Counted from the first letter of the stretch, positions 1-6,800 are shown. The stretch is DNA of 10,406 nucleotides from Coriobacteriales bacterium (GCA_031286245.1 JAITUO010000138.1:1-10406); one strand, 5' to 3'. A program made the numbers and translations. The notes: generated by a model not told the origin, from the sequence alone.

Positions 1-1199
1 ACTGCAACGAGTACCAGGATGCCTCCGACCAGGATCTGGGAAGCAATGGAGTCGTCGATGAATCCACCCAGGAAGCCCATGATGTTCGGAACAAAGGTAA
101 AGCAGAGGTTCATGATACCCATATTGATGGACATCGCCACTGGAATCCAGCGGATTGGGGTCAGGGCCATGATATGGCCCATGACATATGGCATGGCGAT
201 ATTGAATCCCAGACCACACAGGCTGGCTCCAACCAGGACCAGAATAATGCTCATCTTGAAGAAGACCATTACGAACAGGCCCAGGGCACCGATCAGATAA
301 CCGACTGGAGCAATCCAGTTCTTAACGAACTTAACCACGAACGGGAAGGAGAAGCCGGCAACTACGCCAAAAATAGTGAACAGCGAGTTACCAAGACCGG
401 CATCTACTGAGCTGGCGACACCACCACTTAAGCCCAAAACACCCAGTTTGCCGCCAAGTTCGAATTGGATATACATACCTACATTCAGCAGGAATACTGC
501 CATTCCCAAAGTTACAATCAAACCAAGACCGATAACCAAAAAGACTTTCATGGGGATAAAACCGGTTGTAGCCTGACCAGGAGCACCATGGCCTCCCGGG
601 CCTTCCTCAACGGCATCCGGTTTCAAAGGCATAACGATAAAGAAGTAGATCAAGCAGGGCAGGATCAATAGACCCAGATAGTAAGCATAGGGCCAATTGC
701 TGCCTGCTGGAGTACCGCCGGCTGCGATGATACCACCGACGATGTTAATAATCGCGCCACCGCCATTCATGATGGCGCCTGAAATGGCAACGAAGTTGGC
801 ACGTTGTGCCGGATCGGCAACAAAGTTACCGAAAATCGAAGACGTCAAGACAAAGGCTGCACCCTGGGTGATACCGACAATTCCGGCACCAATCAACAAA
901 GCGATGAATGGGCCATTACTGCCAACCAAAGCAAAAACTGCGAAATAGATAAATGCTGCCACTGCTGCAGCTACCATTATCCATTTCAAGTTAATCTTCA
1001 TTGCCAAGGGTCCAACCGCGAAAGATACCAACATACCGGTAAATGCAGGAATCTGCACGATCAGGTATGGATTCTCGTTTGGATAAGACGCTGCAATGTA
1101 ACCCAGCAATGGTGCAGTCATTGAACCGAAGATCAGGATTAACGAGATCACAAGGGTCGCTAAGACTGCCTTTCTTGAAGCTCCTGTCAAACCTTTCAT
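1..1199 (-). CDS. MFS transporter, 3' end cut by window edge
   Basis: An integral membrane protein of the major facilitator superfamily, 399 codons visible and no stop before the left edge. It starts MKGLTGASRKAV, and about twelve hydrophobic helices can be counted: six before a hydrophilic central loop near residues 193-215 (PDAVEEGPGGHGAPGQATTG) and six after it, the last one cut. This is the standard 6+6 MFS layout, so only the very C-terminus should be missing. The family motif A after helix 2 is degenerate (VGPLAMKINLKW), so the subfamily cannot be named. The ATG at 1197-1199 is preceded by AGGAGG (1204-1209) with a 4-nt spacer, a convincing start. It lies 36 nt downstream of the UROD-like gene on the same strand, so the two are probably cotranscribed and the transporter probably moves that enzyme's substrate or product. 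The cargo is unknown. Confidence 0.85.
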   Translation of the reverse strand, partial: MKGLTGASRKAVLATLVISLILIFGSMTAPLLGYIAASYPNENPYLIVQIPAFTGMLVSFAVGPLAMKINLKWIMVAAAVAAFIYFAVFALVGSNGPFIALLIGAGIVGITQGAAFVLTSSIFGNFVADPAQRANFVAISGAIMNGGGAIINIVGGIIAAGGTPAGSNWPYAYYLGLLILPCLIYFFIVMPLKPDAVEEGPGGHGAPGQATTGFIPMKVFLVIGLGLIVTLGMAVFLLNVGMYIQFELGGKLGVLGLSGGVASSVDAGLGNSLFTIFGVVAGFSFPFVVKFVKNWIAPVGYLIGALGLFVMVFFKMSIILVLVGASLCGLGFNIAMPYVMGHIMALTPIRWIPVAMSINMGIMNLCFTFVPNIMGFLGGFIDDSIASQILVGGILVLVA

Positions 1200-1235
1200 T
1201 GTTCCTCCTATTACTCTCTCTTGGTACCCAGCCTA

Positions 1236-2291
1236 TTAGCTGAGGTACTTCTTCCTGGAATACTCGTAGACTTCCTCACTGAATGCGGGTGTGAAGGCCC
1301 ACATGGCATAGAAGTCTGTGACGGCTGGCTTACCAGGCTGACTGAAACGATCGACGAAGTCACGTGCCCGTTGACGCTGCTCTTCTTCACTGGCATTTGC
1401 TACATCAAATAACTCAGGGAAAACACCGATCACGATTTGATCGCCGAACCTGTCGTACAGCATTCCTACATCATTCATATCTTGCGGTGACCATTGATCG
1501 AAGCCGCCGTCGATGAATATCTGGATTCGATCAGCATTCGCGCCGCAGGAGTGCAAGGTCGCTACGCGGCCTTTGGAGTGGATGTGGTCGGTCAGAGCCT
1601 TGATGTAGGGTAAAAACATCTCGACAGCCACATCATTGGAGAAGAACGGGGCCCGCTGTGAACCCCAATCGTCATGGACATTGAAACCGTCCAAGCCGGG
1701 CCAGTACTCAACGAACTTGTCGACGACCTTGCATGCCAAGTCAGTCAGTGCACCGAACAATTCATGCAGGGCTGGTTTCTGGTCCTCATCGATCAATGCC
1801 ATGGCCGCTGGGCCGAAGTCCATGAATGAGATCAACCGCTCAAACCAAAAACCGTTGACCAGGGACATCTGGGTGAAGAAGTGCTTGTCGACCTTGGTAG
1901 CCTCGGCTGCTCCTGCCCAATCCCAGGTATCGATATCCGGGATGATGATCTTATCCCTCCATTCATTGGCATCAGCCAGCAATGGCTCGCCTGGATGCAC
2001 GATTGAGCCTTGGGCCATCTCGACATATTCCCACTCGATGCCAAAGCAATCGGTGGTGCCGCTGTCCCAACCGCCTCTACCTAACAGCATGTTGTAGAGG
2101 TCGAGCCAGAAGAACCCGGAGTCACTCATCGTAACCATCCAGAATGGCTGTTTGTCGTAGTACAGGGCTGCGACATTCTCTTTCGGGGTGATTGGCGTAT
2201 CTCTGATCGGTGAGTCAGGCCCACCAAATAAACCAGGGATCGAGCCAACAGCCCGCAGTTCATTCTTTTCAAATGGAATGCGCCTATTCAA
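1236..2291 (-). CDS. UROD-fold protein, MtaA/MtbA-like methyltransferase family, TTG start
   Basis: A cytoplasmic protein of the uroporphyrinogen decarboxylase / methylcobamide:CoM methyltransferase superfamily, 351 aa with the start chosen here. Family signs are the N-terminal TPKEN (near residues 35-39), a helix-rich TIM-barrel pattern, and LHSCG at residues 246-250. The His-X-Cys (H247, C249) matches the zinc-ligand pair of MtaA/MtbA. No cysteine follows it, so the usual third Cys ligand is missing. Genuine heme-pathway HemE is unlikely because its N-terminal substrate motifs are not seen and no heme genes are nearby. I infer a corrinoid- or methyl-group-related reaction on an unknown substrate, probably supplied by the MFS transporter downstream. 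Start: the frame is open to an ATG at 2357, but that ATG overlaps a TATAAT box and has no ribosome-binding site. The TTG at 2289-2291 has AAAGGAG (2299-2305) 7 nt upstream. If the ATG were used the protein would be 373 aa. Confidence 0.8.
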   Translation of the reverse strand: MNRRIPFEKNELRAVGSIPGLFGGPDSPIRDTPITPKENVAALYYDKQPFWMVTMSDSGFFWLDLYNMLLGRGGWDSGTTDCFGIEWEYVEMAQGSIVHPGEPLLADANEWRDKIIIPDIDTWDWAGAAEATKVDKHFFTQMSLVNGFWFERLISFMDFGPAAMALIDEDQKPALHELFGALTDLACKVVDKFVEYWPGLDGFNVHDDWGSQRAPFFSNDVAVEMFLPYIKALTDHIHSKGRVATLHSCGANADRIQIFIDGGFDQWSPQDMNDVGMLYDRFGDQIVIGVFPELFDVANASEEEQRQRARDFVDRFSQPGKPAVTDFYAMWAFTPAFSEEVYEYSRKKYLS

Positions 2292-2298
2292 TATCCTT

Positions 2299-2305
2299 CT
2301 CCTTT
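2299..2305 (-). promoter_or_regulatory. Ribosome-binding site deciding the TTG start of the UROD-like gene
   Basis: On the minus strand AAAGGAG stands 7 nt before TTG 2289-2291. It is the only good Shine-Dalgarno sequence near the N-terminus of this frame and argues for the internal TTG over the ATG 22 codons upstream. Confidence 0.7.
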
Positions 2306-2355
2306 CATGTGCATAAGTTTTCAACCCTCTACCAGTGATGCAAACGATCTTTGCC

Positions 2356-2384
2356 ATTATAGCTTACTGCGCGTCACCGTTTTG
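2356..2384 (-). promoter_or_regulatory. Probable promoter of the UROD-like/MFS operon
   Basis: On the minus strand there is a perfect -10 box TATAAT (2356-2361), about 65 nt before the TTG start. The expected -35 position (about 2379-2384) reads CAAAAC, a poor match, so an activator or another form of control is likely. A perfect palindrome covers this -35 region. Transcription from here would start near 2349, downstream of the ATG at 2357, which would exclude that ATG as a start codon. Confidence 0.5.
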
Positions 2385-2392
2385 TTAACAAA
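2381..2392. promoter_or_regulatory. Perfect 12-bp palindrome, candidate operator
   Basis: TTTGTTAACAAA reads the same on both strands and sits over the weak -35 region of the minus-strand promoter. That is a typical position for a dimeric DNA-binding regulator. It lacks the spacer of the Clostridium-type Rex site (TTGTTAA-N4-TTAACAA), so I do not assign a regulator. Confidence 0.35.
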
Positions 2393-2415
2393 CCGAAAAA
2401 TAGTCAGCCCGTTTG

Positions 2416-2447
2416 GTTAGCTATGCACGGGTTATGCATGGCTGAAC
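2416..2447. repeat. Inverted repeat in the divergent intergenic region
   Basis: AGCTATGCA (2419-2427) and TGCATGGCT (2435-2443) form a 9-bp inverted repeat with one G-T wobble and a 7-base loop. GTT (2416-2418) and AAC (2445-2447) extend it. There is no T-run after either arm, so it is more likely an operator or an mRNA hairpin than a terminator. Function unknown. Confidence 0.35.
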
Positions 2448-2543
2448 GTGTTGACGGAGTGGTTGATTTTTGTCAGTGGGGTTTCATTTACGTTACGGAG
2501 GCTGGTGTTTTTTCGACCTTTGAGAGCCTCAAAAAGTGCGGTT

Positions 2544-2573
2544 TTCGACTACTGTTTTTTGTTATGGTATGCT
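2544..2573 (+). promoter_or_regulatory. Promoter for the riboswitch-ATPase transcript, extended -10
   Basis: TTCGAC (2544-2549) as -35, an 18-nt spacer, then TATGCT (2568-2573) as -10, preceded by TG at 2565-2566 in the extended -10 arrangement TGGTATGCT. The predicted start of transcription near 2580 leaves about 20 nt before the riboswitch aptamer, as expected for a leader RNA. Confidence 0.5.
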
Positions 2574-2597
2574 ATCGCCTTGCATGATTAAATACAT

Positions 2598-2678
2598 AAA
2601 CTGAGCAGGCGATCGGTTATCGACCGATGGGGCTGGGCTGCAAGACAGCAGCAGGTGGCAAAACACCTGTGGGACAGT
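2598..2678 (+). ncRNA. NiCo (czcD-type) riboswitch aptamer
   Basis: This leader RNA matches the NiCo riboswitch architecture and conserved blocks as I recall them from the solved Erysipelotrichaceae aptamer: ACTGAGCAGGC (2600-2610), then a hairpin, GGGCTGC (2635-2641), and CTGTGGGACAGT (2667-2678). Four helices can be drawn. P1 is ACTG 2600-2603 with CAGT 2675-2678. P2 is ATCGGT 2612-2617 with ACCGAT 2623-2628. P3 is GCTGC 2637-2641 with GCAGC 2648-2652. P4 is AGGTG 2653-2657 with CACCT 2664-2668. Together they make a four-way junction with the conserved GAGCAGG and GGGACAG strands. The class binds Co2+ and Ni2+ cooperatively, and Fe2+ has also been argued to be a physiological ligand. It commonly controls metal efflux genes, which fits the P-type ATPase downstream. 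Its 3' part overlaps the terminator, so metal binding should allow read-through. Confidence 0.9.
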
Positions 2679-2700
2679 AGATGTCCTACAGGTGTTTTTT
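2660..2700 (+). terminator. Riboswitch-controlled intrinsic terminator
   Basis: The arms 2663-2676 (ACACCTGTGGGACA) and 2682-2695 (TGTCCTACAGGTGT) form a continuous 14-bp stem with one G-U pair (2671/2687) and loop GTAGA. It is flanked by A-run/T-run pairs and followed by T2695-T2700. The 5' arm consumes the 3' strand of aptamer P4 and the conserved GGGACAG strand, so terminator and folded aptamer are mutually exclusive. The expected logic is termination without metal and read-through with metal. A GTG at 2692, in frame with the ATPase, lies inside this terminator and is not a believable start codon. Confidence 0.92.
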
Positions 2701-2756
2701 ATCGGTCAGCAACAGTCATCTACCAGTAAAAAAAGTCCGACAGGCAACCAGATAAT

Positions 2757-2761
2757 GGAGG
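2757..2761 (+). promoter_or_regulatory. Ribosome-binding site deciding the TTG start of the ATPase
   Basis: GGAGG at 2757-2761 stands 5 nt before TTG 2767-2769. The in-frame ATG at 2755-2757 overlaps this GGAGG and has no Shine-Dalgarno sequence of its own. The TTG is therefore the best-supported start. Confidence 0.65.
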
Positions 2762-2766
2762 TTACT

Positions 2767-5379
2767 TTGCCAGACAGTACAATCAAGTATATTTTCCCGA
2801 GCGGCGAACAGCCGACTGGGCTGACCAGCTCCGAGGTAAAGGCCCTTCAGCAGATATATGGCCCTAACGAGCTTATCCCCGAGAAACAGATCAGCTTTCT
2901 GCGTAAGCTGATCAGCATCATTGCTGAGCCGATGTTTTTATTGCTGATTGTTGCAGCCACTATCTATTTCATTTTGGGAGAACCACGCGACGGCGCCATC
3001 ATGTTAGCTTTTGTGGTTGGCATCATCGGTATCAGTGTTGTTCAGGAATGGAAAACCGACAAGACTCTGAAGGCACTAAAAGACCTCTCTGAACCGCGAG
3101 TCAGTGTTATCCGTGACAGTCGGGAGACCCAGATTGCCAGCATCGGATTGGTACCGGGTGACTTGATGCTGGCTCGCGAAGGAGAGCGGGTCGCAGCCGA
3201 CGGCGAGATCGTTTGGTGCAGTGACCTTTGTGTCGATGAATCCTCACTGACTGGAGAAGCTGAAGGTGTCTGGAAGGTTGCAGTAGAAGCCACTGACGAG
3301 GCCGCAACCGCCGATGGTTACTGGCGGCGCGACTACTGTTATGCCGGAACACTGGTCATCCAAGGATCAGCCCTGATCCAAATCAGGCAGACCGGTCAAG
3401 CCACCGAATACGGCAAGATCGGCAGCTCCATCGCCGAAGCTCCAACAATCAAAACACCTTTGCAAAAACAGATCGGTGGCATCGTCAAGTTCTGCGCCGG
3501 CCTTGCCGCTGTTTTGTTTGCCCTGGTCAGCACCGTTACCTGGTTCAATATCCCCGATCAACTGCCCCAAGATCGCCTGATCGAAAGCATCCTGTCTGGA
3601 ATCACTCTGGCAATGGCAATGATCCCCGAAGAGTTCCCGGTGATCCTGACGATCTTTCTTTCAATGGGTGCCTGGCGGTTGGCCAACAAACAGTCCTTGA
3701 TTCGCCGGCTGCCTTCCGTAGAGACCCTGGGTGCAGTCTCTGTTCTTTGTGTGGATAAAACCGGCACCATCACCTTGAATCAAATGACCGTCCAGGATGT
3801 CTGGCTGGCAGGAGCGGTTGAAGCAGGTGACTCATCTGTGGACGATGTAGCTGCTGGTAGTTCGACACATGGGCTTCTCCACATGATAGAAACGATGGGT
3901 CTGGCCTGCGAACCGGACACCTATGATCCCATGGAAAAAGCCATGCTTGCCCATTGCGATCGGCTCGGTATCAACCGTGCCCACCTGTTCAGTGGGGAGC
4001 TGGTCCATGAGTACGCCTTTACCAATGAGGCTAAGATGATGGGTCATGTCTGGCTGCATGAGGGTGAGAAGATCATAGCGGTCAAGGGATCGCCGGAGCG
4101 GGTGTTTGAGCTTTGTGGCATGAGTGTTGGCGAACTTGGGCTGGCTGATTGTAAAGTCGATGAGTTAAGTGGACAAGGTTTTCGAGTGATTGCTGTAGCC
4201 AGCATGGTTCTGACTGACGAAGTTGACATCCCGGACAGCCTCTTCGATTGTCAACTGCGGTTGGAAGGGTTGGTGGGCTTGGCAGACCCGCCTCGTGAGA
4301 CGGTCAAGGCTGATATTGCTACATGTCGGCAGGCTGGGATTCGTGTTGTCATGATAACTGGTGACTATGGCATTACTGCCTCAGCCATCGCTGAGTCGAT
4401 CGGTATCCCAAACAGCTTGAACATCATCACTGGTGACATGCTGGATGAATTGAGTGACGAAGAATTACGTGAATGTGTCAGGGATGTGAATGTATTTGCG
4501 AGGGTTATTCCGGCACATAAAATGCAGATTGTCCAGGCTTTGAAGGATAACGGTGAGATCGTGGCGATGACTGGTGACGGCATCAATGATGCTCCGGCCC
4601 TGAGGTATGCTGATATTGGTATCGCCATGGGCAAACGGGGCAGCGAGGTTTCACGCGAAGCCGCTGACCTGATATTACTGGATGACAACTTCTCGACGAT
4701 TGTGGAGACTGTCAGCGATGGACGGCGGATCTTTGACAATATCCGAAAAGCTGTCGGTTATGTTTTTACCATCCATTTACCAATCGCCCTGGCCTCGTTG
4801 CTAGCCCCAGCAATGGGGATCGCCACTGATGCCTTGATGTTTTTGCCCTTACATGTGGTGCTGCTGGAGCTGGTGATTGATCCAACCTGTTCGATTGTTT
4901 TGGAACGACAACCAGCCGAGTATGACATCATGCAACGCCCACCACGCAATCCTTATGAGAGGCTTTTGGATACCCAGACCCTGGTGAAAAGCATATTGTT
5001 GGGCTTGACGATCTTTTTTGCTGCTTATGGCGTCTACCTGTATGTTTTGTCTCTGGGGCTGCAGAATGCTTCAGTTGCACGGACTATGGGGCTGGTCACC
5101 ATCATTATCGCCAACCTGTTTCTGATTCAGACTCTCAGTTCGGAGCATGACAGCATTATCACCTCAATCAGCCGCCTGGCTAAAGACAAGGTGATGTGGA
5201 TAGCTAACATCGCTATCCTGGTTGCACTGCTGGTCATCGTCTATTCTCCTTTGAACAGCTTCTTAAAACTGGCTCCGTTATCGCTGGTCCAGGTTGGTGT
5301 CGTTGTCGCACTGGCTGCAGCTTCGGTGCTATGGTTTGAAGTTGTCAAGCTGGTCAGAAGGTTGCAAAGAGTAGGTTGA
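2767..5379 (+). CDS. P-type cation-transporting ATPase (P2-like), riboswitch-controlled
   Basis: A membrane ion pump of about 870 aa that couples ATP hydrolysis to cation export. Numbering is from the TTG at 2767. Order: N-terminal cation-ATPase domain; M1-M2; actuator loop with DESSLTGEA (162-165 is TGEA, where TGES is usual; the catalytic Glu is kept); M4 with PEEFP (287-291); phosphorylation site CVDKTGTIT with D330; nucleotide-binding KGSPE (440-444); hinge MITGD and GDGINDAP (D604); then M5-M10. It has no CPC/SPC motif and no N-terminal metal-binding domain, so it is not a classical P1B heavy-metal pump. M5 carries H670 near the SERCA Asn768 position, and M6 carries ELVIDPT (E701, D705). 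The NiCo riboswitch in its leader points to Co2+, Ni2+ or Fe2+ as the exported ion; this is inference. From sequence alone Ca2+ or another cation could not be excluded. Alternative starts are ATG 2755 and the unlikely GTG 2692. No terminator is visible after the stop. Confidence 0.93.
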   Translation: MPDSTIKYIFPSGEQPTGLTSSEVKALQQIYGPNELIPEKQISFLRKLISIIAEPMFLLLIVAATIYFILGEPRDGAIMLAFVVGIIGISVVQEWKTDKTLKALKDLSEPRVSVIRDSRETQIASIGLVPGDLMLAREGERVAADGEIVWCSDLCVDESSLTGEAEGVWKVAVEATDEAATADGYWRRDYCYAGTLVIQGSALIQIRQTGQATEYGKIGSSIAEAPTIKTPLQKQIGGIVKFCAGLAAVLFALVSTVTWFNIPDQLPQDRLIESILSGITLAMAMIPEEFPVILTIFLSMGAWRLANKQSLIRRLPSVETLGAVSVLCVDKTGTITLNQMTVQDVWLAGAVEAGDSSVDDVAAGSSTHGLLHMIETMGLACEPDTYDPMEKAMLAHCDRLGINRAHLFSGELVHEYAFTNEAKMMGHVWLHEGEKIIAVKGSPERVFELCGMSVGELGLADCKVDELSGQGFRVIAVASMVLTDEVDIPDSLFDCQLRLEGLVGLADPPRETVKADIATCRQAGIRVVMITGDYGITASAIAESIGIPNSLNIITGDMLDELSDEELRECVRDVNVFARVIPAHKMQIVQALKDNGEIVAMTGDGINDAPALRYADIGIAMGKRGSEVSREAADLILLDDNFSTIVETVSDGRRIFDNIRKAVGYVFTIHLPIALASLLAPAMGIATDALMFLPLHVVLLELVIDPTCSIVLERQPAEYDIMQRPPRNPYERLLDTQTLVKSILLGLTIFFAAYGVYLYVLSLGLQNASVARTMGLVTIIIANLFLIQTLSSEHDSIITSISRLAKDKVMWIANIAILVALLVIVYSPLNSFLKLAPLSLVQVGVVVALAAASVLWFEVVKLVRRLQRVG

Positions 5380-5410
5380 AGTGCCTTTGTATTGGAAATG
5401 TAATTGATAT

Positions 5411-6253
5411 TCAGTGCTCAGTAATCATAACCTCATTCTGGCGTTCAGAAAGCCTTAACAATACTTTGTCACTGCCGTCGAATATCGTCACCTCGATTGG
5501 TTTACTGTCCAGTATGCAGATATAGCAGCTTAGTGATTCTGCGCTCTTGATAGGTAAGTTTACAGAATCATTCTCTCCTTCGATTATCATGTAACTACGT
5601 TCTGACAGATCATAACGCCTGTTTTCAATCTGCGACCAATGGTAATCTGACACTCCTCCATACACGACAAATTTTCCATTTTCTGCGTAGAAATCGATAG
5701 ATACTCCTGGGCTGAGAGGTGGGTAAGCCCAGTTTACCTGTGTCAGTATTGGTGACTCAAATGTACTATCAACATCATAGACGTAGAGCAGTTTTTGGCC
5801 GGGGATGTTATCAGTGATTGCGTATGCGATCGCCCATGTGTCACTACCTTTAGAGGTTATGGCAACTTGTACACTCACTACCCTGCCAACAGAAAACTGT
5901 GAGTAGTTCTGGATGATTTCGTCACGAACCAAGCCGCCGATGATCTCGGCGTTTGGTATATCGGAAGCAATTATCTCCAGTTCTACACTGTCTGTGTTTG
6001 GTGTGCTGCTATCTGGCTTAGTGATGTTGGGGTCTGGTGTCACTGGAGTGTTAGTGTGAATATCGTCTTTCAGCGAGCGTAAAGCATCAATTCTACTAGT
6101 AACAGATTCTCTCAGCTTTGTCAGGCGATCATTCACTGGATCGTTTGCAGAGTTTTGTGAATCACCACATGCGGTTAGAGAGCCTAGCAACAGGGTTAAA
6201 ACGAGAATGCTGTTTGTAATGACTAGTAAGCTCTTACTCATCTTTTTGCTCAT
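5411..6253 (-). CDS. Hypothetical secreted lipoprotein
   Basis: 280 aa, not recognised. The N-terminus MSKKMSKSLLVITNSILVLTLLLGSLTACGDS is a basic stretch, a hydrophobic helix and a lipobox LTAC (Cys29). This predicts lipidation and anchoring on the outer face of the membrane. After it come a charged, helix-prone stretch, then a low-complexity Pro/Thr/Asp linker (about residues 65-90, NTPVTPDPN onward). A roughly 190-residue domain rich in Tyr, Ser and aliphatic residues follows, probably mostly beta-strand. I see no catalytic motif. The start ATG 6251-6253 has GGAG (6260-6263) 6 nt upstream. It is transcribed alone from its own promoter and converges on the ATPase with only 31 nt between the stop codons. 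A role in sensing or binding is possible but not shown. Confidence 0.85.
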   Translation of the reverse strand: MSKKMSKSLLVITNSILVLTLLLGSLTACGDSQNSANDPVNDRLTKLRESVTSRIDALRSLKDDIHTNTPVTPDPNITKPDSSTPNTDSVELEIIASDIPNAEIIGGLVRDEIIQNYSQFSVGRVVSVQVAITSKGSDTWAIAYAITDNIPGQKLLYVYDVDSTFESPILTQVNWAYPPLSPGVSIDFYAENGKFVVYGGVSDYHWSQIENRRYDLSERSYMIIEGENDSVNLPIKSAESLSCYICILDSKPIEVTIFDGSDKVLLRLSERQNEVMITEH

Positions 6254-6283
6254 TCATGTCTCCCCTACTCCTCGCTCGATGCA

Positions 6284-6315
6284 GTCGCTACATTATACCT
6301 CTCAGTAGAAGCGAC
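6284..6315 (-). promoter_or_regulatory. Lipoprotein promoter with flanking inverted repeat
   Basis: On the minus strand a perfect TATAAT (6292-6297) lies about 38 nt upstream of the lipoprotein ATG. The -35 region (GACTGG at 6315-6320) is weak. GTCGCT (6284-6289) and AGCGAC (6310-6315) form a 6-bp inverted repeat on either side of the -10 box, a possible operator. Confidence 0.45.
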
Positions 6316-6472
6316 CAGTCTTCGATCAAGCTCTTAGTATCGACACAGCTTGTTACTCTGCTTCACTGTTGTAGGCTGCCAGCATTCTTAGCAGTTGCTA
6401 ACACCTGTTTGACAGCTAGAGGCACTGATTAACAAGAATTCCATTGAATCGGGCTTTTTACTTGACTTCTAC
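6316..6472. other. Gene-free stretch between lipoprotein promoter and palindrome
   Basis: I see no credible coding sequence, tRNA or strong terminator here. On the plus strand TTGACT (6462-6467) and TATAAA (6487-6492) could make a weak promoter with a long 19-nt spacer, directed into the palindromic element. Confidence 0.4.
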
Positions 6473-6722
6473 GCGACTGTATAGCCTATAAAGTAGGTAA
6501 TCCTGGAAATTTCCGAGTTTCTGGCCAAAAAGGGCCGTTATGTATGGCTGTTTGGCCTAAAATGCGAGATCTGGTTTTCTCCACAGTTTAAAACCGCAGG
6601 TAGATGAGTTGACCCAAAATTCTATAGAAGTGAAACCGATAGAGAACTATACATGAGGGCTCTTTGTGGCCAGAAACTCCGAAAGTTCCAGGATTCTATA
6701 GAGTAGGAGGGCTCCAGTAGCC
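6473..6722. repeat. About 250-bp imperfect palindrome, MITE-like or long-hairpin element
   Basis: The best arms are 6501-6527 and 6667-6693, each 27 nt, complementary at 25 positions. Pairing continues with more mismatches inward (ATGTAT at 6540-6545 matches ATACAT on the other arm) and outward toward about 6473 and 6722. Inside are a second hairpin, GGCCAAA 6523-6529 with TTTGGCC 6551-6557, and a hairpin near the centre, GGTTTT 6573-6578 with AAAACC 6590-6595. No transposase or believable ORF is present. The size and terminal inverted repeats resemble a non-autonomous transposable element, but I found no clear target-site duplication. As RNA it would be a long hairpin and could also end ligA transcription. 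Confidence 0.55.
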
Positions 6723-6800
6723 GAAAACAACACAGAGGCGAAGACTCAAGGCAAAACTGACCTGGCGAGTAGTCTGGATTACCGATAACACCAGATTTGC

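Noticed and set aside
19..1243. Several plus-strand ORFs antisense to the MFS gene.
   Set aside because: Compositionally they are shadows of the hydrophobic minus-strand gene, which has a clear ribosome-binding site and family layout.
2381..2392. Rex redox-regulator site.
   Set aside because: The Clostridium-type Rex site has a 4-nt spacer between TTGTTAA and TTAACAA; here the halves overlap directly.
2498..2535. GAGGCT/AGCCTC inverted repeat (2498-2503 and 2525-2530) as a possible terminator.
   Set aside because: Short stem, 21-base loop and no T-run in the right place on either strand.
2423..2587. A 54-codon plus-strand ORF (starts MHGLCMAERVDG) in the divergent control region.
   Set aside because: No ribosome-binding site; it overlaps the inverted repeat, the ATPase promoter and the expected transcription start, so it is probably a chance frame.
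2598..2700. yybP-ykoY (Mn2+) riboswitch as an alternative identity for the ATPase leader.
   Set aside because: The conserved yybP-ykoY blocks are absent, while the NiCo conserved strands and four-way junction are present.
5380..5410. Bidirectional terminator between the convergent ATPase and lipoprotein genes.
   Set aside because: Only 31 nt with no stem of useful length and no T-run.
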